NCBI GenBank assembly: GCA_964023275.1
Contig: OZ029915.1
Span: forward strand, 37,947,073-38,011,072
Direction: 5' to 3'
Source of the DNA: Norana najaformis
Taxonomy: Eukaryota > Annelida > Clitellata > Crassiclitellata > Hormogastridae
DNA length: 64,000 nucleotides
Below, in pieces: positions 41,219-55,400 of the stretch. Below the pieces are notes generated by a model that ran no database searches, had not been told where the DNA came from, and saw nothing but the letters and a program-made list of their open reading frames with translations. Positions within the stretch are counted from its first letter, which is position 1. Each line of letters opens with the position of its first letter. Position numbers and translations under genes: made by a program.

Positions 41219-41583
41219 GAAGATAACAGTTCATTTTCTTCCTCGGTCTAATTTGCATGAGTTTGCACGTGGAAAACAACCCGTTCCTCGCTGAAAAACG
41301 ATCAATAATTCACCAACAACTAGAAAATCGTTATAATTAGAAAATAAGATAGGCAATAATTGTAAACATTTGTAAAGATAATGTCACATTTTCAAATGTG
41401 ATCTTGTTTATCATTCTCTTATTTACCTTACTTATTTGCTGTGATGATTCATGCATAGACGTTTAATCTGTTTCCAGCTTGCTCGTGTCAACAATAGGGT
41501 ATGCGTTAGGTTGGGATTTTAGGAATTTGTCAAATTAGAAAGAAATTTAAGTTCGGTCACTGTTAATACCAATATTAGCAAGG

Positions 41584-44500
41584 ATGAGTTTTCTCTTGTA
41601 AGTGTTAAATTTTGAACGGAATTATATTTTTTTAATAAATCCAATCGACCGAGTTTCATACTGGACAAGAAATCTGTATCGGACTGTGCATCGGTCCTTT
41701 ATTCACCTTAAACGGAATTAATTTTGTCATACCTAAGAATCACGAAATCAGTGGCTTAAATACAACATTTTAATCCATCCGGCGAAATTTGAAACTCACA
41801 GAACACATTTATTGAAAAACCAACGCGAATTTTACTGCAGAATGACCAGGATTTTCGGTGACGAATCGTGGACTTCGTTTTATATTGAGCAGGTGTATGA
41901 CATATCCTTGACAGTTACGCGTGTGTATGTAATGGGTGTGTAATACGTATTCATGTTTTTAAAAACCAACAAATAGAAATTTCTGCAGACAAATTCACTG
42001 TGAATAGCCCTTTTTCAGTGATTATGCTCAAAGGTATTTTAGCCTGGAGTTAGTGAAAAACGTTTCACTAAGTGTCTGATGATGTAAGGACTGAAAGTCT
42101 GATACAAAGAAAGACTAGAAGTACAAGGCAATGATTTGACGAATATGTGTAAATCCAGAGGACTGGTCTCAAACAATTCATACCCATAGCTGACACACAG
42201 GACTAACTTAAGGGAGTGCTGTTCTTCCTTCGTAGAATACACTTTACTCCTTTAAACTTGAATATTACATAATATTGATATAATAGGTAAACTTTTGTTA
42301 TTTGAACTTAAAAATTACTTAGGGTTTCAGCACTATGCAATGCTTGGTGTAGAAATCTTAATTACCTTAAGTAAAATAGGTAATATTTGATTCTGGGCAC
42401 TTGCTTGGTTTTCACTGAACTGATAACAAGAAGTCCCAGACTGGTGTAGAAATATAACTGCTCCCATGACCAACACTGACACCAGAAGCATAATTATTAA
42501 TGTTGTTCTCCTCTCTGGAATATTGCTGCTTCTACAATACTGCCAACCATCCGATCTTGGGATCATCTCCAGGCCGCATGTAGCCTGAAATTTAATGATC
42601 GGAGGGAGATCTGACTCAGCCATTTGGGCCCAGGTGTGCCTGGGCCATATGACTGGTCTTTTCCAGCTCCTCAGTGGGCTTGATGTCAAGGCTTGAAGTA
42701 CCTCTGCAAAGTCCTGTCAATTAGTTTTTCATTACTGACCCATTGATCAAGTGATCAAAATCATATGACATCCATCTACTAATTGTGATGTGGGCATAAT
42801 TCTCGTTCCTGGTTTATGGATCCTGTGGGGCATAGCCATTTATTTTGTGACTAATTATTGTACTTTTCATATGATAAGATGAGGGTTGTTTTATCATTGC
42901 AATATGAATTGGCTCTTCTCGTACGATTTTCTTTGAAGTGGAACGCGAAATTACAAGACATTCAAGCCAAAGAAACACATTCCAGAGGGTTCACATCAAT
43001 ATGACCTGATGAAAAATGCCGCTGCCACGCTCGGAAGTGGTGATTTGCGACTGGCTGTCGTTCTTCCAGAGGGAGAAGACCTTAACGAATGGGTTGCTGT
43101 CAACAGTATGTCACTGTATTCACAAACTGCTGTTAACATGAATTTCTCATTTGTATATAATTTGAACACAGACCTAAATTGTACTGGTATCATTGGTATA
43201 TTGTAGTAGAGCTATTACATTAATTACTATTATTAATTAAGAACTGAGGTTTGCTTTTATATATGAACCACAGTCCGGCAGTTTATGCTGGTTTTAAGTC
43301 TTCAATAGAGTGACTTGTACTGACTGATGCATGGGCCTGTTGAGTTTATTAAGGACAGTTTATTTGTTTTAACATACTTCTTTCATCATATCATGATATA
43401 ATAAATTTTTTTAAACTATGACTTTTTCATTTGTCTAAGATTTGTTTAAGATATATTGGCAGTGTGATCACTTCCTCCTGACAAGCTCAGACCATCCCTC
43501 ATTTGGGTGCAGTTTTTACAGTCATAGGGTCTCTTCCAGAGGCCTTTTACCCACGGGTTCCAACCACAGATGCTGCAGACATGAGGCATAATATTTCACT
43601 TTCTTACAGGACTTCTTAAAAATTTTATGACTTTCAGATTAATTTTGTATGCCTAATGAATGCATTTTTCCAGTTTCATTCATCTTGCTAAAAGTTAATA
43701 TTCAATAATATTACGTAGTAATATTAATACTTGTTTCTGGTATTGTATTTGGTTTTAGCTGTTGATTTCTTCAACCAGATCAACATGCTCTATGGAACAG
43801 TGACAGAGTTCTGCACTGAGGAGTCCTGTCCCATCATGTCAGCTGGAAAGAAATACGAGTATCACTGGGCAGATGGCGCCACCATCAAGAAGCCAATCAA
43901 ATGTTCTGCTCCAAAGTACATAGATTTTCTGATGACATGGGTTCAGGATCAGCTTGACGATGAGACTCTCTTTCCATCTAAGATAGGTGTGTTATCATCC
44001 TAATCATCTTCATAATCATTATCCTCTTCATTATTGGGTTTGCTTAGATGTGATTATCAACTACTGCCTTGTGTTTTGAAATGGCACTGCAGAATTTTAA
44101 AGATTTAATTAGATTAGATTAGATCAGCATTTAGTGTGCACTTCTAAACCTTGTAAGGAGGGCATTATCAAATTATGGTTGTATTGTATATATTGTATAG
44201 CATTATAATCATCCATTTATTATGCTACAGGTGTTGCTTTCTGGTGTGTGAATCAGTGGTGTGGTTGAGGCAGTTGAAGGTTATGCTGATTGAGTCATTA
44301 AGTAAATAGGAGGTCTTAGAGTGGTTTTGGATGATGGTTCAAGTGTTTCACCTTTGGCAAGATGTTCCTGTTCATGGAAGCAGTAGCTGAAAGGAAGGAT
44401 AGCGCTTTAGCTAACCTATTGAGATAAGTCAAAAAGTCCAGAGGAACTTTGGCTGATTGTAACAAAATTTAAGTTAAGAAGATTGATCATTGTGGATTAC

Positions 44501-45412
44501 TGGATGCAGATTTAAAGCACGCAAAGAAACACAAATACATAAGTGCTTTTGTGATTTTAATTTTGAAGTTTTCTTCTGTTTTTTAAAGTACTGCTTTCAT
44601 TTGTTGTAATTTATCGTTAATACTTTTTGTTTAGGGGTATATATGGTGCACGAGGAAAAGCTGGCTAAATGTTTCTGTAACACGTAGTTTTTGATAAGTT
44701 AGTTTGTCACTTGCAGATTTTGCTCATTCACACTTCTAATATGTCCTTGTATGCATTCTTGAGTTACTTCACTCATTCACCATTGTTTTTGAGTGTTTTT
44801 GATGGTGTTCAGACATTTGTTATTGAAATGTCATGTGCTGCCATTTGACCTGTGTGCCATGAGGGATTTCAGATTACTGGCTGGACATTGACAGGTTTCA
44901 ATTGGAAATGTTAAGAGAGTCCTTGGATTGGTGCTGACCGTTCTGCTGCGGAGACACTCTATGACCAATTGGCTGGTTGCTGAAGAATGTTGTCCTCCAT
45001 AAATGTGGTGGCTGCATACAAGGATAATGGGTAAGGCGAAAAGGGAATATAGTTTTGCAAAGAAAGATTTCAAATGTGGTCCTGTTTGTCATTGTACAGT
45101 TATCACTTAAAAATTGATTTGATGTTTGATTGAGCATCCGTTTGGATTTCAGGTGTCCCATTTCCAAAGAATTTTCTGGCAATTGCGAAGACGATTCTAA
45201 AGCGCCTTTTCCGTGTCTATGCGCACATCTACCATCAGCACTTTGAGCAGGTAATTCAGCTTCAGGAAGAGGCGCATCTCAACACGTCTTTCAAGCACTT
45301 CATCTTCTTTGTTCAGGAATTTAATCTAGTTGAAAAGAAGGAACTGATGCCTCTCCAGGAACTCATTGACCGATTGACAAGCAAGGACAGACACGCCGGA
45401 CACTGTACCTAA
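41584..45412 (+). CDS. MOB1: MOB kinase activator 1 (MOB1/Mats), 222 aa
   Basis: Four exons: 41584-41597, 42939-43105, 43759-43986 and 45153-45412. The first is a 14-nt coding exon (MSFL plus two bases of Phe) before GTAAGT. The protein then reads GTRNYKTFKPKKHIPEG, followed by the near-invariant MOB1 fold to the stop. Zn ligands are present: C-T-E-E-S-C and the H-I-Y-H-Q-H pair. Thr12 and Thr35, the sites phosphorylated by MST/Hippo kinase, are both in place. MOB1 binds and activates LATS/NDR kinases in the Hippo pathway (cytoplasm and cell cortex). Human MOB1A is 216 aa; this one ends in a slightly longer SKDRHAGHCT. Intron 1 carries a SINE-A scrap. No frame damage. Confidence 0.97.
42165..42240 (+). 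mobile_element. SINE-A 3' scrap in MOB1 intron 1
   Basis: aattcatacccatagctgac and taacttaagggagtgctgtt match the end of the SINE-A at 50455-50505. Confidence 0.5.
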
Positions 45413-46689
45413 AGCTGAACTGGTCTGTTTTAGCATAGATACTGTCCACAAACTCTTCTGTGATTATTATCTGCTTGCACAGAACTAATTTTTAATTGTC
45501 TTGAGCAAGTGTCTGGCAGAAGTTGGTAGTCCTTGATGAGTTTTGCGAAGACACAAGTGGAATGAAGCAGCTCTGGTTAGTTAACGCTGGGATGTGTGAC
45601 AGCTTGTTTTAGTTTTGTTTAGCCTGAGATATGAAGAAACTGTGGCTGACTTGGGAAGTTGCTCAAGACTGGAAAACCAAGAATATTTTGGGAAACACTT
45701 AGGAGCTTGGAACTTTACCACTGGTTCATATGTAGCAGTTTCATGATTGTGGGTTAGAAGTTTACTGAATTGCCAGCAGAGTTGACACTTCAGGATAAAG
45801 AAGATGGTTGGGGGGTAGGGCAAAGGGAATATGGATGGGCAGGGTTAAGGGAATGTGAAGAAGTATGTAAAATACATGTGGAGGGATAAGGTAGCAGGAA
45901 TTTGGAGGTCTTTGTTGTCATGAATTATACTAAAATGACAGTTGCTTGAGGGAAACGGTCTAGGGGATGAATTGTTTGGAAGATAAACGATATTAATACT
46001 TGTGTTGCCTGTGCTGAGGATGAAGATGCCTTTCTTTTCAGTTTTATGCACTGTGAAATAAACTGTTTTTCTGATTATTTTCCGAAACTGTTTCAGAAGT
46101 TCGTTTTTGTTTGCCTATTTGCATATAGTTCGCTATGGTGTTGAATCTTGTTTTGTAGAATGTGCTATATGAAAGAACCTTGTTCCTCTGAAGTTTTGAT
46201 ATACTGGTAGCTACACCCTTGAAACTAAACTTCAGAAATATTATAAAGTTCTTCTAGAGCTTATAGTGTGCTTCTTATTAAATAGTTAATGCTAATATAT
46301 CCTTTCAAAGATGTAAGCTAGGATTCTTATTGATTGATCAGCTGATAGTGTTCTGATAGCATTACTAGGGCAGACTGTATTGCTGCTTTTGAACTGTGCT
46401 AGCTTATCTTTGTAATGTAAAGTTTAAAGATGCTGTGTGAGAGTGCAGAGTGTCTTTAGGTTTTTGTGCTGGAGAATAGTAATTGGAACTTTACAGATTG
46501 GTTACATTTCAGTGTGAATAGGTGTAGCGATTGTAACTGAGCAGCGACATTCTTTGGCAGCTGTAGGGCTGTTGCTTTTTGATGTCTGTTCTGATGAGGG
46601 CTACTACAGATGCTGGCCAGAGGTTTATAAAGCTTACACAAGAAGTGTTGGCTAAGTTACATCATTATGTATTGTATGCTAGTACTTAA

Positions 46690-46935
46690 ACATTTTAGAA
46701 ACAGCATTCATTCATTCATTCAGAGCATTTATATAACACCCCATCAAGTTTTATAGCCAGAGGCACTCCCAGACTAGACCTGGTGGAAGAGAACAGTTTT
46801 AACTGTTGGTAAAAGATGTTAGTAGCATCTGTGGCCAGAAGGACATGCAGATCAAGAGGGATGCCATTCCACATAAAGGGCCCAAAACACTCCATGTATT
46901 TAAGTGCAAACTCTTGCTAAGCTTGATATGATTCC
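46690..46935 (-). mobile_element. LINE 3' end with (GAAT)n tail
   Basis: The - strand gives YMECFGPFMWNGIPLDLHV, a decayed form of the CR1/L2 C-terminal FAGPxxWNxLP motif. It ends ttatataaatgctctgaatg with gaatgaatg repeats. Confidence 0.6.
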
Positions 46936-49419
46936 TGTGCAGCAATGCGCATAGTAACGTAAATGACTACTATTGTTTGTGCTATTACTAGTATAATTCT
47001 GCCTGGAGCTACAAATATCTTTCTCTTGTGGTGGTACACATTTGAAGTCAGAGCATGTCCATTTTCTTATACAAGTATGTTTGGTTTGTCAAGACATAAT
47101 TATATGCTTCACATTTGAGGCTGGAATGATAAGAGACTTGTAGAGCTGGCTGGATTGATTTTGATGTATGTTGTATCAGTTGAGACAAATGACATGAAGC
47201 ATTATGTATATTCAGTGGAAGACTGTTTCAATGAGAAGGAAAGAACGATGGTATGGATTTCTTACCAGTTTATTTGCAGCAGTTACTGTCGTAAATGATT
47301 TAACACAGATTTGTATAAAGCATTCATGCTGTATATGGCAGAGCTGCAACTGTTTACTTTTACTTCCAAAACATAACTTACAAGAAACATAATTTCACTT
47401 TTATAAAAGAACATGAGTAAGGCATTAATATTCTTTTGCACTTTAAAAATCTGCTTTGCTCTGAAAGTCTCTCTTAACACAGTTACTAGATTCGTGATTA
47501 AGCTGATGTCTTTTGTGGAATTTTGGTGGTGTGGAGAAATCTCTCCATTGTTGTACAGAACATAGATTACATGTTGTAAACTACGAGATGTGCCTGAAAG
47601 TGAAGCTGTTGTCTAGGTCACTTAAAACCTGTGTATTCATGTCTAGGTAGCTGTGTATTATCTATGTATCCTGCATATACATGTACATGCAACTATGGTA
47701 ACTATTTGAAACACATTTACATTGGTGTTTATGTATACATATATAATGTGTATATGTGTATGTATATAGAAATTTATGTATGAATGCATGTATGATGCAC
47801 TGTTGAATTGACAACGTGATGGTATGATTGCCACTGGTCAGTCATTTGATACTCCACAGATTTTAGCGACAGGCATGTCATTCAATCCATTTAATTATGA
47901 CTGTTACTTCTCTTTTTGAGTTTGTTTGTCATTTGCTGTTGCCACATATTGTGTCGGTCACCTTTCTGACAGTTTCTTATTTTGTTCCTGGCAAAATATT
48001 TTGTGTTTTATCTGTTTGATGTGGTTGCTTGTCATGTATTGGTTTGGTATGCTTTTATTGCTCCATTGTTTGACTTATTTGATTCCTGTCTGGTCGAGAG
48101 AGCAGTCAAGTTTTTGTTTTGTTTTAAATTTTTCAGTGGGATTTAAAGGTTTTATCAAGTTAACATTGATTGTTTCATGTTTTTTCCAACATTTATTCAA
48201 TGCAGAGAAAGCTGAAATCTGTGAATATTGATTTCGATAATATTCCAGTTTCATCTTCCACCTTCACAAGGCAGCTGCTTATTTTACAGCAACTGCTGCT
48301 GAAGTTTGAACACTTTTTCACACTTTCGCATGAAAATGGTTGATTAGATGACCTTAATTTGCTTCCTGCATTCTGCTGCTTGTCATTTACCTTCTAATAT
48401 CAAAACACATTCTAATTTAAGTTTTGCATCAGGTGAAAAATTGCTTCCTTTGCAGAATGCCATTAACAAGAATTTATGATTTCGGTTGAATTTTAGAGTG
48501 TCTAAATATGCTGCACAGCTTTTGGGTCTGAAACATTCAGTGATAGGAAATGTAGCACTGCTTTATTTCTTGGCTTTAGCCCTGGAAGTCTTAGGTTATT
48601 GCTGTTCAAAGCCAGAGAGAATTTTAATCAGTATAAATGTAGCAGGAATTTAATTAAGAGCTGCAGATTTCTTATTTGTAAAGGATATAAAATTCTTAGT
48701 ATGTTTCTCTGCATAATGAACACTGTATGATAAAAAGGAAGGCTCGAGTTAATAGATGAAGTGGATTGAACCGTTTGGCACATATTTGACTTTTAAATCT
48801 ATGCTGGTACGATGGATAGATACATCAGCATTTCTGTTCGCTGTAAAATTTCGTTGCTAAAACTTTCATTTTCAGTGGTTTGCTATTGGTTAAATAACAT
48901 GACATGTGATCCACTTATGTCTCACGTGAATTATGAGCTTTCTTATTCAGCCTCACAGTTTAGCTGAAGACTTCTGTTTTGTCGGTTCTTGAATTGCTGT
49001 TGCTTTATGGCCTCAAGCTGCCAGATCAGAGATTAATTGAATGTTGAGAATTTCCTTGCTTATTTGCTGATCTGTCGTTTATTTCTTGTTTGGCCAATGA
49101 AATGTCCTGTGTCTTCAATTCATTCCACAAAGTTTCATGTGGTGCATTGCTTATATGCTGACGATGATGGGTTCTGAATCCAAAGAACTGCTGAAAATGT
49201 GTGCTGCTGATGATTCCATTATGTGCAGTGATTTGCATGCAGGCATTCGGTTTTAAAGGCAGGTGTAAACGTGCTATTTATGAGTGACAAGTTATGCATC
49301 ACTGATTTGAGTGCAGTAATTGATTGAATGATTCTGATGTATAATACCAAGCTATTGTAATAATAATAGCAAATTAATAAATTTATTGTTTTAGGAAGGT
49401 TTCAGTGTTAGGAAACTTC

Positions 49420-49625
49420 ATTATTAATCGTTGTGTTTGAGGCAGTCATCTTGTTTTGTCTTGAACCATCCTCAGGTTGAGAATTGGCTGCACCATGGAC
49501 AATTTTATGCCATCTGCTTCTGTCCATTGTCTCCTGTAATAAGTGATTGAACAATAATTCAGTCCACGACTTGATGCTATTAATCCATGTCATCTTGGGT
49601 CTTCCCCAATCTCAGGATCCAGGAA
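49420..49625 (-). mobile_element. Non-LTR retrotransposon C-terminal fragment
   Basis: The - strand text WGRPKMTWINSIKSWT, then LLQETMDRSRWHKIVHGAA, follows the common GRPxxxWxxxI...DRxxWR pattern at the C terminus of some LINE polyproteins. Only this piece remains, in the MOB1 3' flank. Confidence 0.65.
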
Positions 49626-50239
49626 TTGAGCCTTGATTGATCTCTTTCTCTAAGCAGTCTTGTAGTAGTTAAGCATAATCAACTACAACTAGAGGGTCGA
49701 AAATCCAAACTTCTAATCTAAACCATGTTTAATTATAAGCCCTTCTAATGTCATACTCATAAACTAGTTACAATTGCACATATGTCGATGGATCATTGCG
49801 CAGAGCAAACAGTAAAGGTCAAGACTACACAGCCCTTTACATACACTAAGGATTGAGACTATACTTTTACTTTAGGAATCTCCTTTACTGTGACAGTTTG
49901 AAACAGAATATTTAGATTTAATGATGCAAACAAATGAAACCATTTGGACTTAAAATCCCAAATAGCATAAATATCCACTTTTATAACTAAGAAACTGATA
50001 TGACAAAAATACAGAGTGATCTTCTAATCTTCAATCAAATGCTCTTGTTTTCTCTTCTTTTATCTTCTCACCTGTTAATGTTTCCTTTTTTATGATCTGT
50101 ACTTGCCAGAAGTCAACCTTGCATCATGCAATAAAGAAAGAGTTGCAACTACCAATATGTGATTCTGTTGCTCAACTTGCTGCATGGCAGTTGTTGTCAT
50201 CTTTCACAAGTTTAACCACATTTTGAGAATAGACCAAGT

Positions 50240-50540
50240 CTGCTCAATAGTCTAGTGGTTAGCATACTGGACTGTCAGTTGGAGGGTCAGAGGTTCAAAA
50301 CTCTGCCAGGCAGAAATTTGTTTTGAGATCTTCACTCCACTGCACCCCCAGCCAACTTGGCTATAATGAGTATATTGACCATACACTATCAGTGAGGGAG
50401 AAGACTGGCCACCCACCATCATATGCTGAGGCTAAGAAAAATGAAGTTGCTAATAATTCATACCTATGGCCGACTCATGAGGCTAGCTTAAGGGACTGCT
50501 CTTCTTCCGTCTACAAGTCTACTGACACTGCAAGTCAATA
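50240..50540 (+). mobile_element. SINE-A, best-preserved copy
   Basis: The head ctcaatagtctagtggttag has an A box, and AGAGGTTCAAAACTC is the B-box region. The body contains ccacccaccatcatatgctg, then aggctaagaaaaatgaag and ggctagcttaagggactgct. Use it as the family reference. Confidence 0.85.
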
Positions 50541-52493
50541 ATTTGCTTTTTCATTCAGCAACTTTCCTCTAAAAACTGCATCACTACATAAAAATGATCA
50601 ACATACCATCACTGTACATTAAAATATGTGGTCCAAGTACATATCTAGTTGTAAAAGATACTGATCATTATTTGTCAACCCTGCATGATTCTACAGCATT
50701 GCCACAAATCTGAAGTGTCGACAACTTAGTACAATTTCCATTCACTGGTCACGGCTGATACTCATCCAGTCAGTTGCATTCATAACCTACGGTAATATTC
50801 TAGCATGAAAATCAAGTCTGTGAAAATGCAAGATTTACTGGATTGAAAAATTATATGATAATATGTACAGGACAGTCATGCAAATACCGGATGTTAGCGA
50901 AGACAGCATAAAAAAGACTGCTCACAGCATGTGATTAATCATGCACAACAAGCAGTAAAAATGTATCAAAATGAAGAAGAATAAGGAAACAATGTTTCAT
51001 GATCAAGAAAGAACACTGTAGGCAAAACATAATAACACTGACAGGACAAACAAAGGGAAAAGTGCTGAGATTAGTAATTAAAACATAGTCATTTTACAAT
51101 TTTGTTGCTTCTGATTTACATTACATTCGCATCAACAAATTGCCCAAGTAATGTCCATTTTCTACGTCAAATCTACTTTCATAAACAAGGGACACACACA
51201 TACACTACATATAAAAAATTTAAAATGTATCCTGTTGGATTGCTGCAGTTGTGTTAAGACCAGACACTTCAGCCCTAGGACCTACTTCTAAGGAGTTATT
51301 TTTGCGATTTTTACAAAGATTTCTAATGCATGCAAAGTTGCACAGAAGTGCGAATTTGAGGTGTGGTTAGGCAGCCACCGGGTCATGATGCAGATAAATA
51401 TTCAGATAAACGTTTGAAGGCCAGTGTAAATAATGAGTTTTGAGACATTTCTTGAAGGAAAGAGAGCAAAATGCTCAATTGTAGTTTAGCACTGCCGAAT
51501 TACTGATCACTCCATTGATATGCATAGCCTCAGAAAAGCTAAACTAGCCTGATAACAGTTTTTACAGTTCAAAAGTAGGTAATATCAGTTAGATTGGCAT
51601 CATATCTGATAAGGTGGCAATGTTCTACTCTACCAGATTTATGCATACATCACTCAACTACAAGTTTAAAAAGAGAAATTATCACTCAGTCATAATTTTA
51701 TAATAACATCAGCAGTCATTTAGGACTCACCCTGTTTCCCCTAATATCCACTTTCCAGTTCTGATAAATATTATATAAACATTAAAAATACATAAAAATT
51801 ATTAATTTAAGTTTTCGTTGCTTGTAAGATGCACTTGTCTTGAGGTTTTGCTTTACAGCACCATATACAGTAAATGGTCTAATGAGGACAATGATGATGC
51901 TAATAATGATAATAATTTCCATGATTCTAACATTTTTAAATTAGCAATACAGGACGATAACAGAACCCAACCAAAATATACATGGTTTTTCATACTGCAG
52001 CTTAACTTGTAGATTGAACTTCATCTCCATACATAAATCTGTTCATGAAATTTATGTTATCAAATAACAATCAAACATACCAAGCTAGAAAATGGCTGCA
52101 TTAAAGTTTCTGCAAGGCCTCTCCTCTTGCTACTGTACACCTATTTTCTCCCTCTTTTTCACAGTCGTAATTCTTTTGCTGGTTCTTATCTTTTGCCTCT
52201 TCATCTGGACCACAATTTCTAAGTTTGTGAAGTGCGGACTGCCATTCCCCAGTCACCTTTATGACATCTTTCGTATTCATGCGAGTCTTCATAAGCATCT
52301 TTTAGTTCTACTGTGGGATCAGTAACAAATTTTTTAATGAGGTCAGTTAATAAACCTTGAGCCACCATTATTCCACATAACTCCCTCCTCTGGATGAATA
52401 ACTCTGCACTCTGTAAATTCCATTAACAAAATAAATCGGGAGTACGACTAAGCTAGGTTTGACAGCGTTGGCGATATATCAAACATGAATTTT
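50541..52493. other. MAP2K 3' flank; no further gene seen
   Basis: AT-rich. It presumably includes the MAP2K 3' UTR on the - strand. Frames at 51818-52325 lack support. Confidence 0.5.
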
Positions 52494-55400
52494 CTACACT
52501 GGATTTGCACTCAGAATTTCTTGAACAAAAGGTGAAATGTCATGGGATGCCTCTGTAAAGCAAGTGATGAAGGGATGTTGCAACAGAACGTCATACTTTG
52601 GACGGTCACAATACTTCCTCTGGAGGCTGCAAAAATATGAGATAAACCACATTTAAGAGAAAATGAAAAGAAGTAGAGATGAGAAAATGAACAGGAGAAG
52701 CATTTTCAGGTAACAAGAGAACTTGAAACTCACTCATCTGAAACTTGAGCAATTTGCAGTTTGCTAAATATCATGCAAGTGAAAGCACATCAGAAGAAAG
52801 CAGACTCTAGGCAGCAAATGAGAATATTGGAGCACCAAGCATTGTAATGAGCTACAGTATTTCTTCTAAAACTTGTACAACAACCTCTAAGCCAAGAAAT
52901 TCCCATTGGAAATACAAAACTCTGCTAGAGTAACCACAGTCATGCCTGTAGAAAATAGAATACCATTCCTTCCCTCCCATGCCTGCCCTCACTTCCTTCA
53001 CTTCCGTTCCAGTCCAGCTGTGATAAGCAGCCATTTCAAATACGAACTAGACACACACAAGATTAATACATACTTGCATATTCACCAGCAACTAGTTCAC
53101 ACTAGAAATGCATATGACACAAAGATAGGTGAAGTTTTTGGACTAATGAAGCCTCCTCTGTGGCAGGAAATCTGTCTAGAGACTGAATAAATCTTCACTG
53201 CACAACTACTTAGCATCATGAGTAACTGTAGCTTGTCATTTAACAATATATAAAGAAATTACTAAAAGTATAGAAGTGCATCTACCATTTTTCTATGAAA
53301 TCACAGAATTCCATTGGGAATGATTCCTTTGGGAGCCTTGGTGGCTCACCTTGGACTACTTGTTTGATCTGGTCAAATGGTGTCTTCCATTCCGCATATG
53401 GGAACTTTCCAGTAGCCAACTCCATCTGATCAAACAATCCAAACAACAATTCCACCAATGCATACAACCAATAATGTGAAAGGAACTACACACTAGTACT
53501 TCAGGTAATCGTAATCATGATCTTGAGATTTCTACATCACCCAACAAAATCTAAGTCACGGGAACCAGCTTATTCACAGGTGCTCAGTCAAAACAAATTC
53601 GATAAGGGTTCGGTTCCAGGTCAAGATAAAACAGTCAAGCAGGCAGACAGTTAGACAGCTATGACGGATGGTATCTGGAATCGAGCTGCTATGGTTTGAG
53701 CCACCCCAATCAGTGTAACTCCATAAACAAGGAGAGACAGCAAACTCATTTACCTTGTGAGAGACTAGGAAAGGCAGGAAGCCTACTGGTAACTGGCCCT
53801 TTCTCAGCAAATGAAATAGACTTATGCCGACAGATCTACCCCACCACAAATATAAAAAGTGCAGCTTCCTGCAGGAGCAAAGTCTATTAATTATTTTGCT
53901 ACGTTGGTCGTTACACAGGAAGTTTTTGTATTACATCATATAAAATGTACTGAAGTGTGAATGTGCATTTATGTAGATGCCTGCAATGAAATGACAAAGC
54001 AGCAAGTGCCATAAAATATATAAAATTACTCAACACAGCTATTATTAAAAGTCAGACCACAAGCCTTTCTGCATACAAGTCAAAGAAAATTGTGACTTTT
54101 CAGTAAAGCAGCACATACAATAACAACTTCCAAGTCAATTCTTAAAAGAAGTTCGTGCTGCATCACTCAGTAAAAAGCCTAATGTATGCTAACCAGAGTG
54201 ATTCCAAGACTCCAGACATCAGACCTAATATCATATCCTTCCTGCTGAGCTTCAGAATCAAGTCTTTCGGGCTAAAATATGACAAATAACATAAATAAGC
54301 TGGATTAATATAAGAAAAAAATGGTTGCATGAGAAGAAGAATGTTTAAGGAACCTTGTTACATAATCAATCAATATATCTCTAGCACCAGTGCTAAGAAT
54401 TTCCCCTTACCACCACATTCGTTGCAACCCCATAGGGCTCACAGCTAGCCACCAGTATGCACCACAGGCACACTGTGGGCTACCTATAAACCCGATGAAT
54501 GTGGCTGCCTGGGTAAGCAGATTTTGTAATCATAATCTGAAACCATACAAGTAAGCCCAAATGTGATATATTTTTGGATTTTGGGAGACATGATGGAAGA
54601 TTTCTAGCACCTCTATCTTTCATCACTGTCTCTAGGATTCAAATTGATAATCTGTTGTCAAGTGAAGCAACCCTTACAGAAAGGTTCTCAAGTTGTTGGA
54701 TTGCTGTTGTCAAGTGAGCACTTGAGCTTAAAGATCCTTTAACCTCCAGGACCAACCCTCTGAGAACTAATGATGATAGAGGCATGTAATAAATGTGTGA
54801 TTAGTAAACTTTACATTAACAACAAGTTTGAACAAGTATTACAGAATCATTTTTCAAAACTGCTTTTCAACACCAGCAACAAGGTACTAAGTACTCATAA
54901 TCGTGTTAGAAATTTTAAAATATACATACAAAAGTAAAACAGTCTAGATGCATTATATTCAGAAATTTATCCACTGCACACATTTGTACATGCATGCTAG
55001 AGCTTTTCCTCTTTGGATCATATTTATAAACTGACCTCCCAATTGACATTCGTTCAGTTCCAATTAATGCTGATAAAACAATATTCTTATGATACATTCT
55101 ATCTATCTCAGTCATAGCCTAATGTAAACAGTGCTTAAAATATTCTTAAGAAATGCTAAAAAAGCTGTTACAATACAAACAAAAGTATAAAATTACCAGT
55201 AAAACTTACCGCCATGTACATTTCACAGCCAACTTGTGTTCTTGCTTTCGAGTCAACCAAATGGCCGCTGATCCCAAAGTCACAGATCTTAACTTGGCCT
55301 TCCTTGTTGACAAGAACATTCGACGGTTTAACATCACGATGAATAACACTGAGGCTTGACTTCAAATAGTGAAGAGCATTTAGCACCTGAACAAAAATGA

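Larger units (their letters stand above)
45413..50239. other. MOB1 3' flank / probable 3' UTR, with LINE scraps
   Basis: T- and TG-rich sequence like a long 3' UTR. A polyadenylation-like aataaa occurs at about 46057 and again at about 50131; I cannot tell which is used. A degenerate gtatat tract lies at 47690-47790. LINE scraps are listed separately. No further gene is seen. Confidence 0.5.
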
